From positions 1,054,001 to 1,118,000 of the forward strand of contig NZ_JAPPRJ010000001.1 of the NCBI RefSeq assembly GCF_026672545.1: a DNA stretch of 64,000 nucleotides. Reading direction: 5' to 3'. The notes under the pieces are model-generated. The model did no database searches and was not told where the DNA came from. It worked only from the letters and a program-made list of their open reading frames with translations. Shown here one piece after another: positions 11,544 through 20,826 of this stretch. Position 1 is the stretch's first letter. Each line of letters begins with the position of its first letter. The DNA comes from Rhizobium sp. SL86 (GTDB lineage: Bacteria; Pseudomonadota; Alphaproteobacteria; Rhizobiales; Rhizobiaceae). The translations under genes were made by a program, and so were the position numbers.

Positions 11544-11926
11544 AGGTTCTGCTTGATTCGCATATCCTTGTCTGGTCAGCAGCACAGACAAACAAGCTTT
11601 CTGCACAGACCCGCGCCTTCCTTGAGGATCCGGACAACGTCCTTTTCTTCAGCTCAGCCAGTCTATGGGAACTTTCGGTAAAGCACGCACTTGGCAAAGG
11701 GGACATACCCGTTCATCCGCGTATCCTTTACCAAGCGCTTCAGGAGCAGGATTTTTATGAGCTTCCGCTGACAAGTCAGCACACGTTCGTTCTGGAAACC
11801 CTGCCGCCAATCCACAAGGATCCCTTCGACCGGATCCTGATTGCTCAAGCGACCAGCGAAGACATGCTTCTACTGACCTCGGACGCAACAATCGCCAGAT
11901 ATGATGGTCCGATCCGGCTTGTCTGA
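11540..11926 (+). CDS. vapC: PIN-domain ribonuclease toxin, VapC-like
   Basis: This 128-residue protein has the acidic PIN residues in the expected places: D6 in LLDSHIL, E44 in SLWELSVK, D97 in DPFDRILIAQA and D115 in LLTSDATI. VapC toxins are magnesium-dependent endoribonucleases that cut specific RNAs when the labile antitoxin is lost; the RNA target cannot be told from sequence. Its ATG overlaps the antitoxin stop (ATGA). The pair sits between maeB and olsB, which I recall as neighbours in Sinorhizobium, so the module is probably acquired. Confidence 0.9.
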   Translation: MKVLLDSHILVWSAAQTNKLSAQTRAFLEDPDNVLFFSSASLWELSVKHALGKGDIPVHPRILYQALQEQDFYELPLTSQHTFVLETLPPIHKDPFDRILIAQATSEDMLLLTSDATIARYDGPIRLV

Positions 11927-11939
11927 TGCGGCGAAGCTG

Positions 11940-12812
11940 TCAGCTTGCGAAACGACCGGCATCCGCGCCGTAATAGTTGATGTAGCGGCCGGAGATCGAC
12001 TCGATCGGCAGCACGATCAAAACGTCCGTCGTATTGAAGGCCTGATCCACCACGGCGCCGCTGCCGACCATGGCGCCGAGCCGCAGATATCCCTTGATGA
12101 GCGGCGGAAGCGCCATCAGGGCCCGTTTCGGGTTGATGGCTTCCTCCGGCATCAGGTCCATGTCGCGGAAGAGATCCGGCTTCGCCGACACGGCCCAATC
12201 TGCCTTGGCGAGAGCGGACTTGTGCAGGAAGGAGAGCGCCAGCGCATGTTCTTCCGGATGAACGCCCGGGAAGGACGCGCAGCCGAACATGGCATGCATG
12301 TTGTGTTTCAGCGCATAGGCCCAGTTGCCCTGCCACAAGAGTTCAACGGTGCGCTTGGTGCGGTAATGCGGCAGAACGCAGGACCGGCCGAGTTCCATAA
12401 AACGCTTGTCCGGATGACGGGCCAGAAGCGGCGCGATGTCGAATTCGCAGGCGGAATAGAACCCGCCATGCGCCATGGCAACATCCTGGCGCAGCAGCCG
12501 GTAGGTGCCGACGATCTGGTCTTCCGCATCGCCTTCGAGTGCCGTATCGACAACGAGAAGGTGGTCACAGATCTCGTCGAACATGTCCACGTCGCGCTTC
12601 CGGCGCATCGCGTCCGGAGGCAGTTGCGCATGCATTTCCTCAACGAAGACCCGGTAACGCAGGGCCTGGGCCGCATCGACCTCGCGTTCGTTGCGCGCGA
12701 GACGCGTCTCCAGGCTGCCGATCCGGCCAAAAACATCAGTCTGCGGCGGGCGCAGACCTTGAGCCTTTTCGACCTCAAGAGTGGGATCGCGTTCCAGAAA
12801 ATCGATTGTCAT
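11940..12812 (-). CDS. olsB: L-ornithine N-alpha-acyltransferase (ornithine lipid synthesis)
   Basis: OlsB attaches a 3-hydroxyacyl chain from acyl-ACP to ornithine, giving lyso-ornithine lipid, the first step to phosphorus-free membrane lipids. The 290-residue product has the OlsB/hemolysin-like GNAT pattern: ALRYRVFVEEM, DVDMFDEICDHLLVV, FMELGRSCVLPHYRTKR and FGCASFPGVHPEEHA. ATG at 12812 is chosen because the conserved part begins soon after it. There is no good ribosome-binding site, so ATG at 12845 is possible. No olsA lies next to it. In rhizobia phosphate limitation induces ornithine lipids; no Pho box was looked for systematically. Confidence 0.88.
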   Translation of the reverse strand: MTIDFLERDPTLEVEKAQGLRPPQTDVFGRIGSLETRLARNEREVDAAQALRYRVFVEEMHAQLPPDAMRRKRDVDMFDEICDHLLVVDTALEGDAEDQIVGTYRLLRQDVAMAHGGFYSACEFDIAPLLARHPDKRFMELGRSCVLPHYRTKRTVELLWQGNWAYALKHNMHAMFGCASFPGVHPEEHALALSFLHKSALAKADWAVSAKPDLFRDMDLMPEEAINPKRALMALPPLIKGYLRLGAMVGSGAVVDQAFNTTDVLIVLPIESISGRYINYYGADAGRFAS

Positions 12813-12919
12813 GGCGAGTCGCCCGTCTCCAGTAGTCAACCCCATAGAACACCAATCTGCGACAGGAAAGTGACAAACCGAAGACGAGAAGAGGTGCTGC
12901 GGAGCTTTTATGACAAGGA

Positions 12920-15082
12920 TTATGACGCCTGCCGGTCGCGCGCGGCGGCAACAAGAGAGCGCACTTCCTCGAGCAATTGCTGCGGATCGACCGGCTTTTG
13001 CAACACACGCCGGGCACCGCCCGCCAGCACACGGTCCCTCACGGTCACATCGGTCTCGCCGCTGAGCACCAGCAGTGGTGCGCCGGGGCTGTCGACACCG
13101 CCATCGGCCATCGAGATCAGCGGCAGAACATCGGCGAGATCGCCGTCCGGCATGTGGATGTCGGAAATGATCAGGTCGGGATGACCGTCGGCGGTTGCCG
13201 CACGCTGCAGGGCAGCAAGATCCGAGACATGATGAACGGTGCAACCCGCCTTGCGCAGGATTGCGCCCACCATCATGGCGCTGACCGGATCGTCTTCCGC
13301 CAGAAGCACGGAGAGACCGCCGCCGCGGCGCTCGAGCGGCTCCTGCGGCGTGGTGGCTGCAATGCGGCTCATGGCCTGGCTTGCCGATCCTCCGAGCCTT
13401 CCGCGCAGAACATCGACCAGCGATTGTTCTCTCAGCGGACGGATCAGCCAGGCGTCATAGGCGTCCCAGGGCTGGGTGCTGCGGTCTTCCGGGCTCACCA
13501 GCAGGATACGCCGCAACAGCGTTGCCTCCGTGGTGATCTGCTCCAGACCGTCCACCCGATGATCGACCACCATGTCGGTGAAGGTGATCCCCTGCCGCGA
13601 CAGCTGTTCGATCGCCCGGTTCGCCTCGTCCACCGTGCGCACATGGCGGCAACGCCCGCCCAGCGTTTCGATGGTGGAGATCGTGGCCGTTGCCACGGGG
13701 CCGGCCGGGGCAAGCAGCAGGACGCGGGAGGAACGAAGCAGCAGCATACGATCGCTGCCTTCGTTGCCGGCCTCGGCCGAAAGCGCCGGGAAGCGGATCT
13801 CGAAGGTCGTCCCCTTGCCCTTTTCGCTGGCAACGGAGAGGGAACCGCCGAATTCCTGGAGAATGCGTACGGAAATGGAAAGGCCGAGGCCCGTTCCGCC
13901 GCTGCGCTCCATCGCGGTGCCCGCCTGCTCGAACTCACCGAAAATGCGCTGCTGTTCCTGCGCCGTCATGCCGGGGCCCGTATCGGTCACCGTGATGACG
14001 ATGTCGGTGTCTTCCAGGCTCGCGCGGATCAGGACACCGCCCACCTGGGTGAATTTCACGGCATTGCCGATGACATTAAACAGGACCTGGCGCAGCCGGG
14101 CCGGATCGAAATCCATCAGTGCCGGTACGTCATAAGCGATGGTGGCACCAATTTCGATGCGCTTTTCATGGGCGCGGGGTGCCAGCATCTCCACCACGCT
14201 TTCCAGAAGCTGGCGAAGGTTTTCGGCGCGGCTGTTCAACCGGAAACGACCGGCCTCGAGGGTGGAATAATCGAGCAGATCATCCACCAGCTGCGCCAGC
14301 GCGGAACCTGCCTGGCGAATGCCGCCGATATAGTTCCGCTGCTCCAGCGTCAGGCTCGTCTGGTTCAGCAATTGGCTCATGCCGAGAATGCCGTTCAGCG
14401 GTGTGCGCAACTCATGCACCACTGTTGCCAGTTGCCGTGTCTTGGCAGCGCTGGCCTCTTCCGCGTGCAGGCGCGCCTCTTCCCGCTCATGGGCAAGTCT
14501 GCGTTCGTCGGTCACATCACGCGCGCTGCTGAGAATAAGCAGGTCGCGGCTGATCGCATCCCGGACCAGCACATCCTGCCAGGAGAGCACACGCACGCCA
14601 TCACCGGCAGAGATTTCGATGTCGCGCGGCTGAGACAGGGGGGCGGGCGGCACAGCAAAACCGATTTCCTCCAGAGTCTGCCCCTCGATCAAGGGAGAGC
14701 CCGCCAGATTGCGGAACGCCCGGTTGACCGCAATCACATGGCCATGAGCGGTTCGCACCACGGCAGGAGCCGACAGAAGATCATTGCTTTCAAGAAACGC
14801 ACGCGGTGCAGCGGACAGGCTGACGGAAGAGACAACCTCCGGCTCCGGCGAAGACTGCCCGTCGTCCGGTACCGACGAAGCAAACCGGCTCATCGACCCG
14901 ACACGGCTGAGAAAGGCGGCCAGCACGCTCTGGGCGGAAGGCATGGTCACGACAGGAAAGTGAACAGGCTCGGCAGCTTCAGACGCAGTTTCGTTTGCAT
15001 CGGACCAGTTGGACTGGCCGAAAGCCTTGCGAAGCTGGTCATGAAGATCGGCAAGATCGCGCATAGCTCTGTCCAATAGCAT
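12920..15082 (-). CDS. Hybrid sensor histidine kinase with PAS domain and two receiver domains
   Basis: This 720-residue protein shows no clear membrane helix. A PAS-like domain spans about residues 100-190, followed by a short coiled coil. HisKA has the phospho-acceptor H223 in VVHELRTPLNG. HATPase has N340 (NVIGNAVKF), DTGPG at 367-371 and GGTGLGLSI near 395-403. A first receiver (~450-565) is degenerate: it lacks the acidic pair and has an arginine where the conserved lysine should be. The last receiver (590-720) is canonical, with E596/D597/D598, D641 and K696. ATG at 15082 follows AAGGA. It lies downstream of lspA, separated by 80 bp; signal and partner are unknown. Confidence 0.9.
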   Translation of the reverse strand: MLLDRAMRDLADLHDQLRKAFGQSNWSDANETASEAAEPVHFPVVTMPSAQSVLAAFLSRVGSMSRFASSVPDDGQSSPEPEVVSSVSLSAAPRAFLESNDLLSAPAVVRTAHGHVIAVNRAFRNLAGSPLIEGQTLEEIGFAVPPAPLSQPRDIEISAGDGVRVLSWQDVLVRDAISRDLLILSSARDVTDERRLAHEREEARLHAEEASAAKTRQLATVVHELRTPLNGILGMSQLLNQTSLTLEQRNYIGGIRQAGSALAQLVDDLLDYSTLEAGRFRLNSRAENLRQLLESVVEMLAPRAHEKRIEIGATIAYDVPALMDFDPARLRQVLFNVIGNAVKFTQVGGVLIRASLEDTDIVITVTDTGPGMTAQEQQRIFGEFEQAGTAMERSGGTGLGLSISVRILQEFGGSLSVASEKGKGTTFEIRFPALSAEAGNEGSDRMLLLRSSRVLLLAPAGPVATATISTIETLGGRCRHVRTVDEANRAIEQLSRQGITFTDMVVDHRVDGLEQITTEATLLRRILLVSPEDRSTQPWDAYDAWLIRPLREQSLVDVLRGRLGGSASQAMSRIAATTPQEPLERRGGGLSVLLAEDDPVSAMMVGAILRKAGCTVHHVSDLAALQRAATADGHPDLIISDIHMPDGDLADVLPLISMADGGVDSPGAPLLVLSGETDVTVRDRVLAGGARRVLQKPVDPQQLLEEVRSLVAAARDRQAS

Positions 15083-15162
15083 GCGAATCCTTACGATGTA
15101 TTACATAAGCTCAAAACATGTCGAGTGCGAAGACATCATGCAGCAACACGGGAGAATTGCAA

Positions 15163-15663
15163 TCACTCTGTCTTGCGGCGCGAACTCATCAGTTCATCAA
15201 GGATGACGCAGCCTGCACCGATGGTGATGAAGCTGTCGGCCAGGTTGAAAACGGCGAAGGACCAGGTCTCGGTGTAGACCAGGATGTAATCGATCACGTG
15301 CCCGTAGAGGAAACGGTCCAGCAGATTGCCGATCGCGCCCGCAATGATCAGTGCAAAACCGGTATGGGCGAAAACGCGGTCCTTCGGGGTTCGACGCCAC
15401 ATCCAGAGCACGAAGGCGACAATCACCAGCCGCATGCCGACGATGAACCAGCCATCCATGTGATCCAACATCGAGAAGGCAACCCCCAGATTATAGGTCC
15501 GGTAGAGTGCCAGGAATGGAATCACATGAACCGCCTGCTGCAGGGGCAAATAGGCTTCCACGGCGATCTTGATCAGTTGATCCGCCAGAACCGCGAGAAC
15601 CACAAAAACGAGGATCGGCCAGGGTCTGGAAAACAGCGTCGGCTTCACGTCCGGCGTGGTCAT
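15163..15663 (-). CDS. lspA: Lipoprotein signal peptidase (signal peptidase II)
   Basis: LspA removes the signal peptide of diacylglyceryl-modified prolipoproteins in the inner membrane. At 166 residues with four hydrophobic segments it is standard length. The family motifs are present: N113-x2-D116-R, the catalytic D125 in GHVIDY and D143 in FNLADS. The ATG overlaps the stop of the upstream methyltransferase by four bases, so it is co-translated with the two RNA methyltransferases. A client lipoprotein candidate is encoded at about 54.7-55.6 kb. Confidence 0.95.
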   Translation of the reverse strand: MTTPDVKPTLFSRPWPILVFVVLAVLADQLIKIAVEAYLPLQQAVHVIPFLALYRTYNLGVAFSMLDHMDGWFIVGMRLVIVAFVLWMWRRTPKDRVFAHTGFALIIAGAIGNLLDRFLYGHVIDYILVYTETWSFAVFNLADSFITIGAGCVILDELMSSRRKTE

Positions 15664-16517
15664 TTCGCCTCCAGCGACAGAAGATGGCGGCGTGCCTCGA
15701 ACAGCATCACGGCGCTCGCAATGGCAAGGTTCAGCGAATCCGCCCGCCCCTGCTGCGGAATGCGGGCAAGACGATCGGCCGCTCGCGCAAGCTCATCCGG
15801 CAGACCGGATTGCTCGTTGCCCATCAGGAGAATGGTGGGTTTCGCCTTGTAGTTGATCGTCCGGTAGTCCACCGCACCGGCCAGATGGGTGGCAACGACC
15901 TGGCCGCCGCTTGCCCGGCTCCAGGCAAGGAACTCCGACACCGAGGCGCGGTAGAGCGGCACGGCGAAAACCGAGCCCATGGTCGCCCGGACGGTTTCGA
16001 TCGAAAACGGATCCGTGCAATCGCCGACGAGCACGACGCCGGATGCGCCGGCGGCATCGGCCGTGCGGATGATCGTTCCGAGATTGCCGGGATCGCGCAC
16101 ACGATCGAGCGCCACGAAGGTCTGGTCCGCCGCCAGCGCAAGACCGTCCAGCCTTTGCCAGCGCTGCTCGAAAATCCCGACCACCATCTGCGGATTGTCG
16201 CGCCGTGTCACGGACGACAGGACCTTTTCGCTGACCTCCAGGACGAGGCCGCCGCGCGCCACCGTTTTTGCGGCAACCTGCTCCACGAGCGGTTTGCCCT
16301 TGGCGGCCTTGGCATAGACCAGCGTGCGGATCTCCCAGCCGAGTTCGATCGCGTCGATGACCAGCTTCAGCCCTTCCGCCATGAAGGTGCCGCTCTCCTC
16401 GCGGTCCTTCTTGTTCATCAGGCCCTTGATGTCCTTGATGATCGGGTTGGACAGGCTGGTGACCTCCTTGACCTGGCCTACCTTGCGGGCGGTCGGTCTG
16501 CGCTCAAATTCGGTCAT
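15660..16517 (-). CDS. TrmH/SpoU-family RNA 2'-O-methyltransferase
   Basis: This 285-residue SPOUT enzyme has an N-terminal substrate-binding domain ([16 protein letters not shown]) and the three SPOUT motifs: [32 protein letters not shown] and [14 protein letters not shown]. Such enzymes methylate a ribose of rRNA or tRNA using S-adenosylmethionine; the exact nucleotide cannot be assigned, and rlmB-type 23S rRNA modification is one option. It overlaps lspA downstream and the next methyltransferase upstream by four bases each, forming a tight three-gene operon. Confidence 0.88.
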   Translation of the reverse strand: MTEFERRPTARKVGQVKEVTSLSNPIIKDIKGLMNKKDREESGTFMAEGLKLVIDAIELGWEIRTLVYAKAAKGKPLVEQVAAKTVARGGLVLEVSEKVLSSVTRRDNPQMVVGIFEQRWQRLDGLALAADQTFVALDRVRDPGNLGTIIRTADAAGASGVVLVGDCTDPFSIETVRATMGSVFAVPLYRASVSEFLAWSRASGGQVVATHLAGAVDYRTINYKAKPTILLMGNEQSGLPDELARAADRLARIPQQGRADSLNLAIASAVMLFEARRHLLSLEAK

Positions 16518-17614
16518 CTGTTCACCCAGCGGCTGAAGAGGGATGTGGAAAGCGCGCGGCCCTTCGACTGACCATCAAGGCCCGCCTCGCGGATGACGAG
16601 TTCGCCGGATTCAACCGCGCCGCCCGCTCCGCGCATGGTCTCGCGCATGAGTTCATGGATGGAATAAAAGCTCGCCCGGATCGAATAGGCGGTCAGCACG
16701 AGACCGGTCGCCTTCGGCGCCAGGATTTCGCGGCAGACGTCGAGCATCAGCGGCAGCTGTTCGAAAAGATGGAAAACCTCGCCATTCGGTCCGCGGCCGA
16801 ATTTCGGCGGATCGGCGAGAATGATGTCATAACGGCTGCCACGGCGTTCTTCCCGCAGGATGAATTTCATGGCGTCCTCGCAAATCCAGCGGATCGGCGC
16901 GCGATCAAGGCGGGCCAGCGACTGGTTTTCGCGTGCCCAGCCGATCGCCTTCTTCGAGGCATCCACATGCGTGACTTCCGCGCCGGCAGCGGCTGCCACC
17001 AGCGAGGCGACGCCGGTATAACCGAAGAGGTTCAGCACCTTGAGCGGACGATCCGCCTGCTCCGACTTTTCCTTCAGCCACGACCAGTGGACGATCTGTT
17101 CGGGAAAGACACCGACATGGCGGAAGGCGGTGAAGCGACCGAGAAAATCAACACCGAGCAGCGAAAGCGGCCAGGTTTCGCCGAGCGCCTCCTTCGGGAA
17201 CCGCCAGCGTCCCATGCCATCCTCATCAGTGTCTCCGGTGAAGACCGCATCAGCCTTGTCCCACACATGCGCCGGAAGCGTTGGCTGCCAGAGCGCCTGC
17301 GCTTCGGGCCGCACGATACGATAGGGGCCATATTGTTCGAGTTTCAGCCCGGCGCCGCTGTCGATCAGGTGAAAATCGCCGGCACCGGCGGATTCCAGAA
17401 TGACCGGCACGCGTTCCAGCGGCAGGTCGCCGCTTCGTTTGATCAGTGGCCGCGTCTCTGCCGGCTGCACCTTGGCAGCGGCCGCTTCGGGCTTCGGCGC
17501 GGCCGCGAATTTCTTCGCGCCGGCACCTGTGGCGGCAGCGGGCCTGTTCTGCCGCGGTGCCGGGCGACCGGGTTTTTGATTGCGCGACTCTGGCCGCTCG
17601 GGTCTCTTCTTCAA
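16514..17614 (-). CDS. Class I SAM-dependent RNA methyltransferase, RlmI/RlmK-like
   Basis: The 366-residue product begins with a basic, low-complexity stretch of about 50 residues rich in R, P and A. The rest is a methyltransferase of the RlmI/RlmK type: motif I VLNLFGYTGVASLVAAAAGA, then THVDASKKAIGWAREN and the catalytic-loop DPPKFGRG. Relatives methylate 23S rRNA cytosine or guanine. No PUA domain was evident, but the region around VRPEAQALWQPTLPAHVW resembles the linker found in this family. First gene of the operon with the TrmH-like gene and lspA. Confidence 0.85.
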   Translation of the reverse strand: MKKRPERPESRNQKPGRPAPRQNRPAAATGAGAKKFAAAPKPEAAAAKVQPAETRPLIKRSGDLPLERVPVILESAGAGDFHLIDSGAGLKLEQYGPYRIVRPEAQALWQPTLPAHVWDKADAVFTGDTDEDGMGRWRFPKEALGETWPLSLLGVDFLGRFTAFRHVGVFPEQIVHWSWLKEKSEQADRPLKVLNLFGYTGVASLVAAAAGAEVTHVDASKKAIGWARENQSLARLDRAPIRWICEDAMKFILREERRGSRYDIILADPPKFGRGPNGEVFHLFEQLPLMLDVCREILAPKATGLVLTAYSIRASFYSIHELMRETMRGAGGAVESGELVIREAGLDGQSKGRALSTSLFSRWVNR

Positions 17615-17748
17615 CGTGTCTTCCGCTGGCTTCTTTTTTGAGAATTTCCGCTGGAGATAGCACCGGCGAGGCCCTTGGCAAAGCGGTTTCCCGTCTGCGA
17701 TACAGGAAGGTGAAAGGCTGGCGAGGAGGCCGGCTTGGGAGGAGAGCC

Positions 17749-18204
17749 ATGGAAATCAGTGGGGAAGAGCGCATTCCGGCGCCACGGCAGGTGGTTTGGG
17801 AGGCCCTCAACGATCCGGACATTCTGCGCCAGTGCATACCCGGCTGTCAGGAACTGGAGCAGCGATCGCCAACGGAACTGGCGGCCACCGTCAAACTCAA
17901 GATCGGCCCTGTCTCGGCAAGCTTCAAGGGCGAGGTGACGCTGAGTGACATCAATGCGCCGGAAAGCTACCGGATTGCGGGCGAAGGCAAGGGAGGCATT
18001 GCCGGTTTCGCCAAGGGTTTTGCCGATGTTGTTCTGACGGAGGATGGCGGCGAGACGATCCTGAAATACCAGGCGGACGCGCAGGTGGGCGGCAAGCTGG
18101 CGCAGCTCGGCTCCAGGCTGATCGGCTCCACCTCGCAGAAGCTGGCGCAGCAGTTTTTTGCCGACTTCAACAATGCCGTCGGCCAGAGAATGGCGGAGAC
18201 CTGA
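17749..18204 (+). CDS. CoxG-like SRPBCC-domain protein
   Basis: This protein of 151 residues has the CoxG (carbon monoxide dehydrogenase subunit G) pattern: MEISGEERIPAPRQVVWEAL at the start, LRQCIPGCQELEQ, a beta-rich middle and a helical end (SRLIGSTSQKLAQQFFADF). CoxG proteins are START/SRPBCC-fold and are thought to bind lipids or help anchor molybdenum hydroxylases. No cox structural genes are in the window, so a stand-alone role is more likely. ATG at 17749 follows GGGAGGAG. It diverges from the methyltransferase gene and converges on the lapA-like gene. Confidence 0.82.
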   Translation: MEISGEERIPAPRQVVWEALNDPDILRQCIPGCQELEQRSPTELAATVKLKIGPVSASFKGEVTLSDINAPESYRIAGEGKGGIAGFAKGFADVVLTEDGGETILKYQADAQVGGKLAQLGSRLIGSTSQKLAQQFFADFNNAVGQRMAET

Positions 18205-18213
18205 GGCCGAACC

Positions 18214-18558
18214 TTAACCCTTCGCCGCCGGCACCAGGGCCGCACCGGCTGGCTGTGCCGCCGGCTTGCGGCCACCGTCCTGATCCCGCTTCAGCGCCGC
18301 GCGGGCTTCCGTGCGGGCCTGCTTTCGGTAACGTCCCTGGCTCAGCCAGGTGACGAACGACCCGATGAACATGCCGAGGATCAGCGTAAAAAACAGAAAG
18401 ACGAAGAAAGGCGCGCTCAAAGACAGCACGACATCATCGGGACGGAACGGGTTCAGCGCCAGCGTCACCGTCTGCCGGTTGGCAACGCACAGCACGATCA
18501 GCACGACCGCAAGGGGAACGAAGATCACAAGACCAAGGATTTTCTTGACCCGGTTCAT
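18214..18558 (-). CDS. LapA-domain (DUF1049) inner-membrane protein
   Basis: This 114-residue protein has two hydrophobic helices, one at the N-terminus (ILGLVIFVPLAVVLIVLCVA) and one in the middle (APFFVFLFFTLILGMFIGSF), with the signature Q-T-V-x-L-x-L-N-P-F between them. A basic, probably coiled tail follows. This is the lipopolysaccharide assembly protein A layout. In enterobacteria LapA helps LapB/FtsH tune LpxC. Here it is downstream of ihfB, as often seen next to ihfB in proteobacteria. The role in rhizobia is inferred. Confidence 0.85.
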   Translation of the reverse strand: MNRVKKILGLVIFVPLAVVLIVLCVANRQTVTLALNPFRPDDVVLSLSAPFFVFLFFTLILGMFIGSFVTWLSQGRYRKQARTEARAALKRDQDGGRKPAAQPAGAALVPAAKG

Positions 18559-18664
18559 GACAATACTCCGGCATGGTGGGGCGGGCCGCGTGATGCGGCA
18601 GCCCGGTCGTCTTCACTAGGATAGTCTGCCGATCAACGCTTTCAAGGCGTCGTTGTTGCAGTCC

Positions 18665-18976
18665 TCAATCCTGATCTTCGTCTTCTTCATCCGCGAGATC
18701 GGGATTCAGACGTTCGCGCAATTCCTTGCCGGTCTTGAAAAACGGCACCCATTTTTCCTCGACGAAGACCGTGTCCCCGGTTCGGGGATTACGGCCGGAG
18801 CGCGCCGGGCGATTCTTTACCGAAAAGGCCCCGAAACCACGCAGTTCGACGCGGTTTCCGGCCGCCAGCGCGTCCGTGATCTCATCCAGAACCGCGTTGA
18901 CGATGTTTTCGACGTCACGGTGATAGAGGTGCGGATTGCGGGCCGCGACGATCTGCACCAGTTCTGACTTGATCAC
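18665..18976 (-). CDS. ihfB: Integration host factor beta subunit
   Basis: IHF is a DNA-bending heterodimer that assists transcription, including sigma-54 promoters, as well as replication and recombination. The 103-residue product starts [17 protein letters not shown] and carries the beta-arm region [21 protein letters not shown], with the proline that intercalates into DNA (RNPRTG). The acidic tail [11 protein letters not shown] is longer than in E. coli. It lies 27 bp downstream of sppA on the same strand, so the two are probably co-transcribed. The IhfA partner is not in this window. Confidence 0.95.
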   Translation of the reverse strand: MIKSELVQIVAARNPHLYHRDVENIVNAVLDEITDALAAGNRVELRGFGAFSVKNRPARSGRNPRTGDTVFVEEKWVPFFKTGKELRERLNPDLADEEDEDQD

Positions 18977-19003
18977 GACTTCCCCCTGAAAGGATTGGAG
19001 TTT

Positions 19004-19960
19004 TCAATCCCGGCCAACCTGCCAAACCGAGACCAGACCGTCAAGGAACAACTTTCGTCCGACGAGATCCTGGAAGCTGGCCGGCATGTCCGCGGCATCC
19101 ACCCCGGCAAGCCGCAGGAGGCCGGAAACGGCCGAAGCCATGCTGAAGAAACCCGATTCGTCCTTCGCCTTCCATTCCACGATCGGCAGTTGCTCCGAGA
19201 CGCCGCGGGAGGCGAGATAGCTGCGGATTTCCGGCGTTCCGCCGAGGCTGTCGATAAGCTTGACCTTCAAGGCCTGACGACCGGTGAAGATCGCCCCATT
19301 GGCAAGCTTCAACACCTCCTCGCGGGGAAGCTTGCGCCGATCCGCCACAAGGTCGACGAACCAGTCATAACTGTCCATGATCATCGAGCGGATCATGGCT
19401 TCCGCCTCGGGGCTTGCCGGATGGAAGGGCGACGGCTCCGCCTTCAGCGGCGATGACTTGATCTCGTTCATCGAGACGCCGAGCTTCTGCAGGAGTTCGC
19501 CGATCTGCGGATACTGGAAGATGACGCCAATGGAACCGGTGATCGAACTTTCACCGGCAATGATGGTGTCGCCAGCCGACGCGATCATGTAACCGGCCGA
19601 CGCAGCCAGCGTGCGGACATCGGAGACGACCGGCTTTTCCGCGGCGATGGCCCGGATTGCCTTGAAGATCTTTTCGCCGCCATAGGTCGTGCCGCCCGGA
19701 GACGAAATCGACACGATCAGCGCCTTGGCCTGCCTGCTCTTGCGGATCTCTTCGAGCCGCTCGAGAAGTTCGTCGTCGTCGGTGATCATGCCGGAAATAT
19801 CGATTCGCGCCACATGGGCACGCGCAGCACCGACATCCTGTTTCAGGAAGACGTTGTAGAGGGAAAATCCGATCGCCACCAACAGCAGGGCTGCCGCCAC
19901 GCGCCAGAAGGTCAGCTTGCGGCGCAACTGCCGTCTGTCCGCCAGAGCCGATTGATCCAT
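19004..19960 (-). CDS. sppA: Signal peptide peptidase SppA (short form)
   Basis: SppA degrades cleaved signal peptides in the inner membrane. The protein has 318 residues with one N-terminal transmembrane helix (WRVAAALLLVAIGFSLY) followed by a periplasmic ClpP-fold S49 domain. SISSPGGTTYGGE forms the oxyanion strand, and the serine nucleophile lies in ITGSIGVIFQYP. This is the single-domain form common in alphaproteobacteria rather than the double-length E. coli type. ATG at 19960 is chosen over an upstream frame opening at 20041 because GGAGAG precedes it by six bases. Confidence 0.92.
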   Translation of the reverse strand: MDQSALADRRQLRRKLTFWRVAAALLLVAIGFSLYNVFLKQDVGAARAHVARIDISGMITDDDELLERLEEIRKSRQAKALIVSISSPGGTTYGGEKIFKAIRAIAAEKPVVSDVRTLAASAGYMIASAGDTIIAGESSITGSIGVIFQYPQIGELLQKLGVSMNEIKSSPLKAEPSPFHPASPEAEAMIRSMIMDSYDWFVDLVADRRKLPREEVLKLANGAIFTGRQALKVKLIDSLGGTPEIRSYLASRGVSEQLPIVEWKAKDESGFFSMASAVSGLLRLAGVDAADMPASFQDLVGRKLFLDGLVSVWQVGRD

Positions 19961-20142
19961 GGGTCGCTCTCCGTTTGATTCCCTAGACGTCCGCGACCAT
20001 AACGAGACCTCGCGTCCGGACGCTACACGAATTTGTGTCATTCGTTATTGTTTCTTGATGAATAAAAGCCATATTGGGGTCTGATGGAAGTGTCCATGCG
20101 TGGCGTGTCCTGCGCTGGCTCCCAATGATGATCCAAGGTTCA

Positions 20143-20826
20143 ATGCTGCAAACAACAACCGACATATCGCACGCGGCGACAGCCGGAAGCGGGCACCACG
20201 ACGCCTACAAGGCGGCGCTTGCCCATTCGCGCCGCGTCCGCAGGCTTCGGGTCGCCCTGCCACTGACGGCAGCCCTAGTATCGGCGGTCTTCATCGGCGT
20301 GTCGTTCGTGCGAGCCTATCTGCCGGAAAATCTGAGCGTCCAAAGCGCGAAGATCGAAGACGGCAAGATCGTCATGGAAAGCCCTGCGATTGCGGGACGT
20401 AATGAGCAGGGAATCAGTTATTCGCTGACGGCGACGCGCGCGCTGCAGGACCTGACCAATCCCAACATGATCACGCTTGAAAACGTCAGGGCGGCGATGC
20501 CGCTCAATCAGGACGTGATTGCCCGCGTCTCCGCAGCCGGCGGGATTTTCGACCGTTCGGCCGACAAACTGGACATGACCCAGCCGTTCCAGGTCAATCT
20601 GAGCAACGGCATTACCGCGAATTTCAAGTCGGCCCAGCTTGATGTGCCGCGCAGCACGATGGAAACATCCGACCCTGTCCAGATCACCACCAATGACGCA
20701 GCGATAGTTGCGAACTCGATGAAGATATCCGATAACGGAAAGACACTCCTTTTCGCGGGTCAGGTTCAGGTCACCCTGGAACGTTCCGCGCTATCCAAAG
20801 AAGGCAATCAGAGCGCATCGCCATGA
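20143..20826 (+). CDS. lptC: Lipopolysaccharide export protein LptC
   Basis: LptC is the membrane-anchored bridge that receives lipopolysaccharide from the LptBFG extractor and passes it to LptA. It has 227 residues: a short cytoplasmic N-terminus, one helix (about 37-56), then a beta-jellyroll periplasmic domain whose repeats of short strands are visible (IEDGKIVMESPAIAG, GITANFKSAQLDV). ATG at 20143 follows AAGG by seven bases. Its stop overlaps lptA (ATGA), and lptB follows, so this is the lptCAB operon. LptF, LptG and LptD are not in the window. Confidence 0.9.
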   Translation: MLQTTTDISHAATAGSGHHDAYKAALAHSRRVRRLRVALPLTAALVSAVFIGVSFVRAYLPENLSVQSAKIEDGKIVMESPAIAGRNEQGISYSLTATRALQDLTNPNMITLENVRAAMPLNQDVIARVSAAGGIFDRSADKLDMTQPFQVNLSNGITANFKSAQLDVPRSTMETSDPVQITTNDAAIVANSMKISDNGKTLLFAGQVQVTLERSALSKEGNQSASP

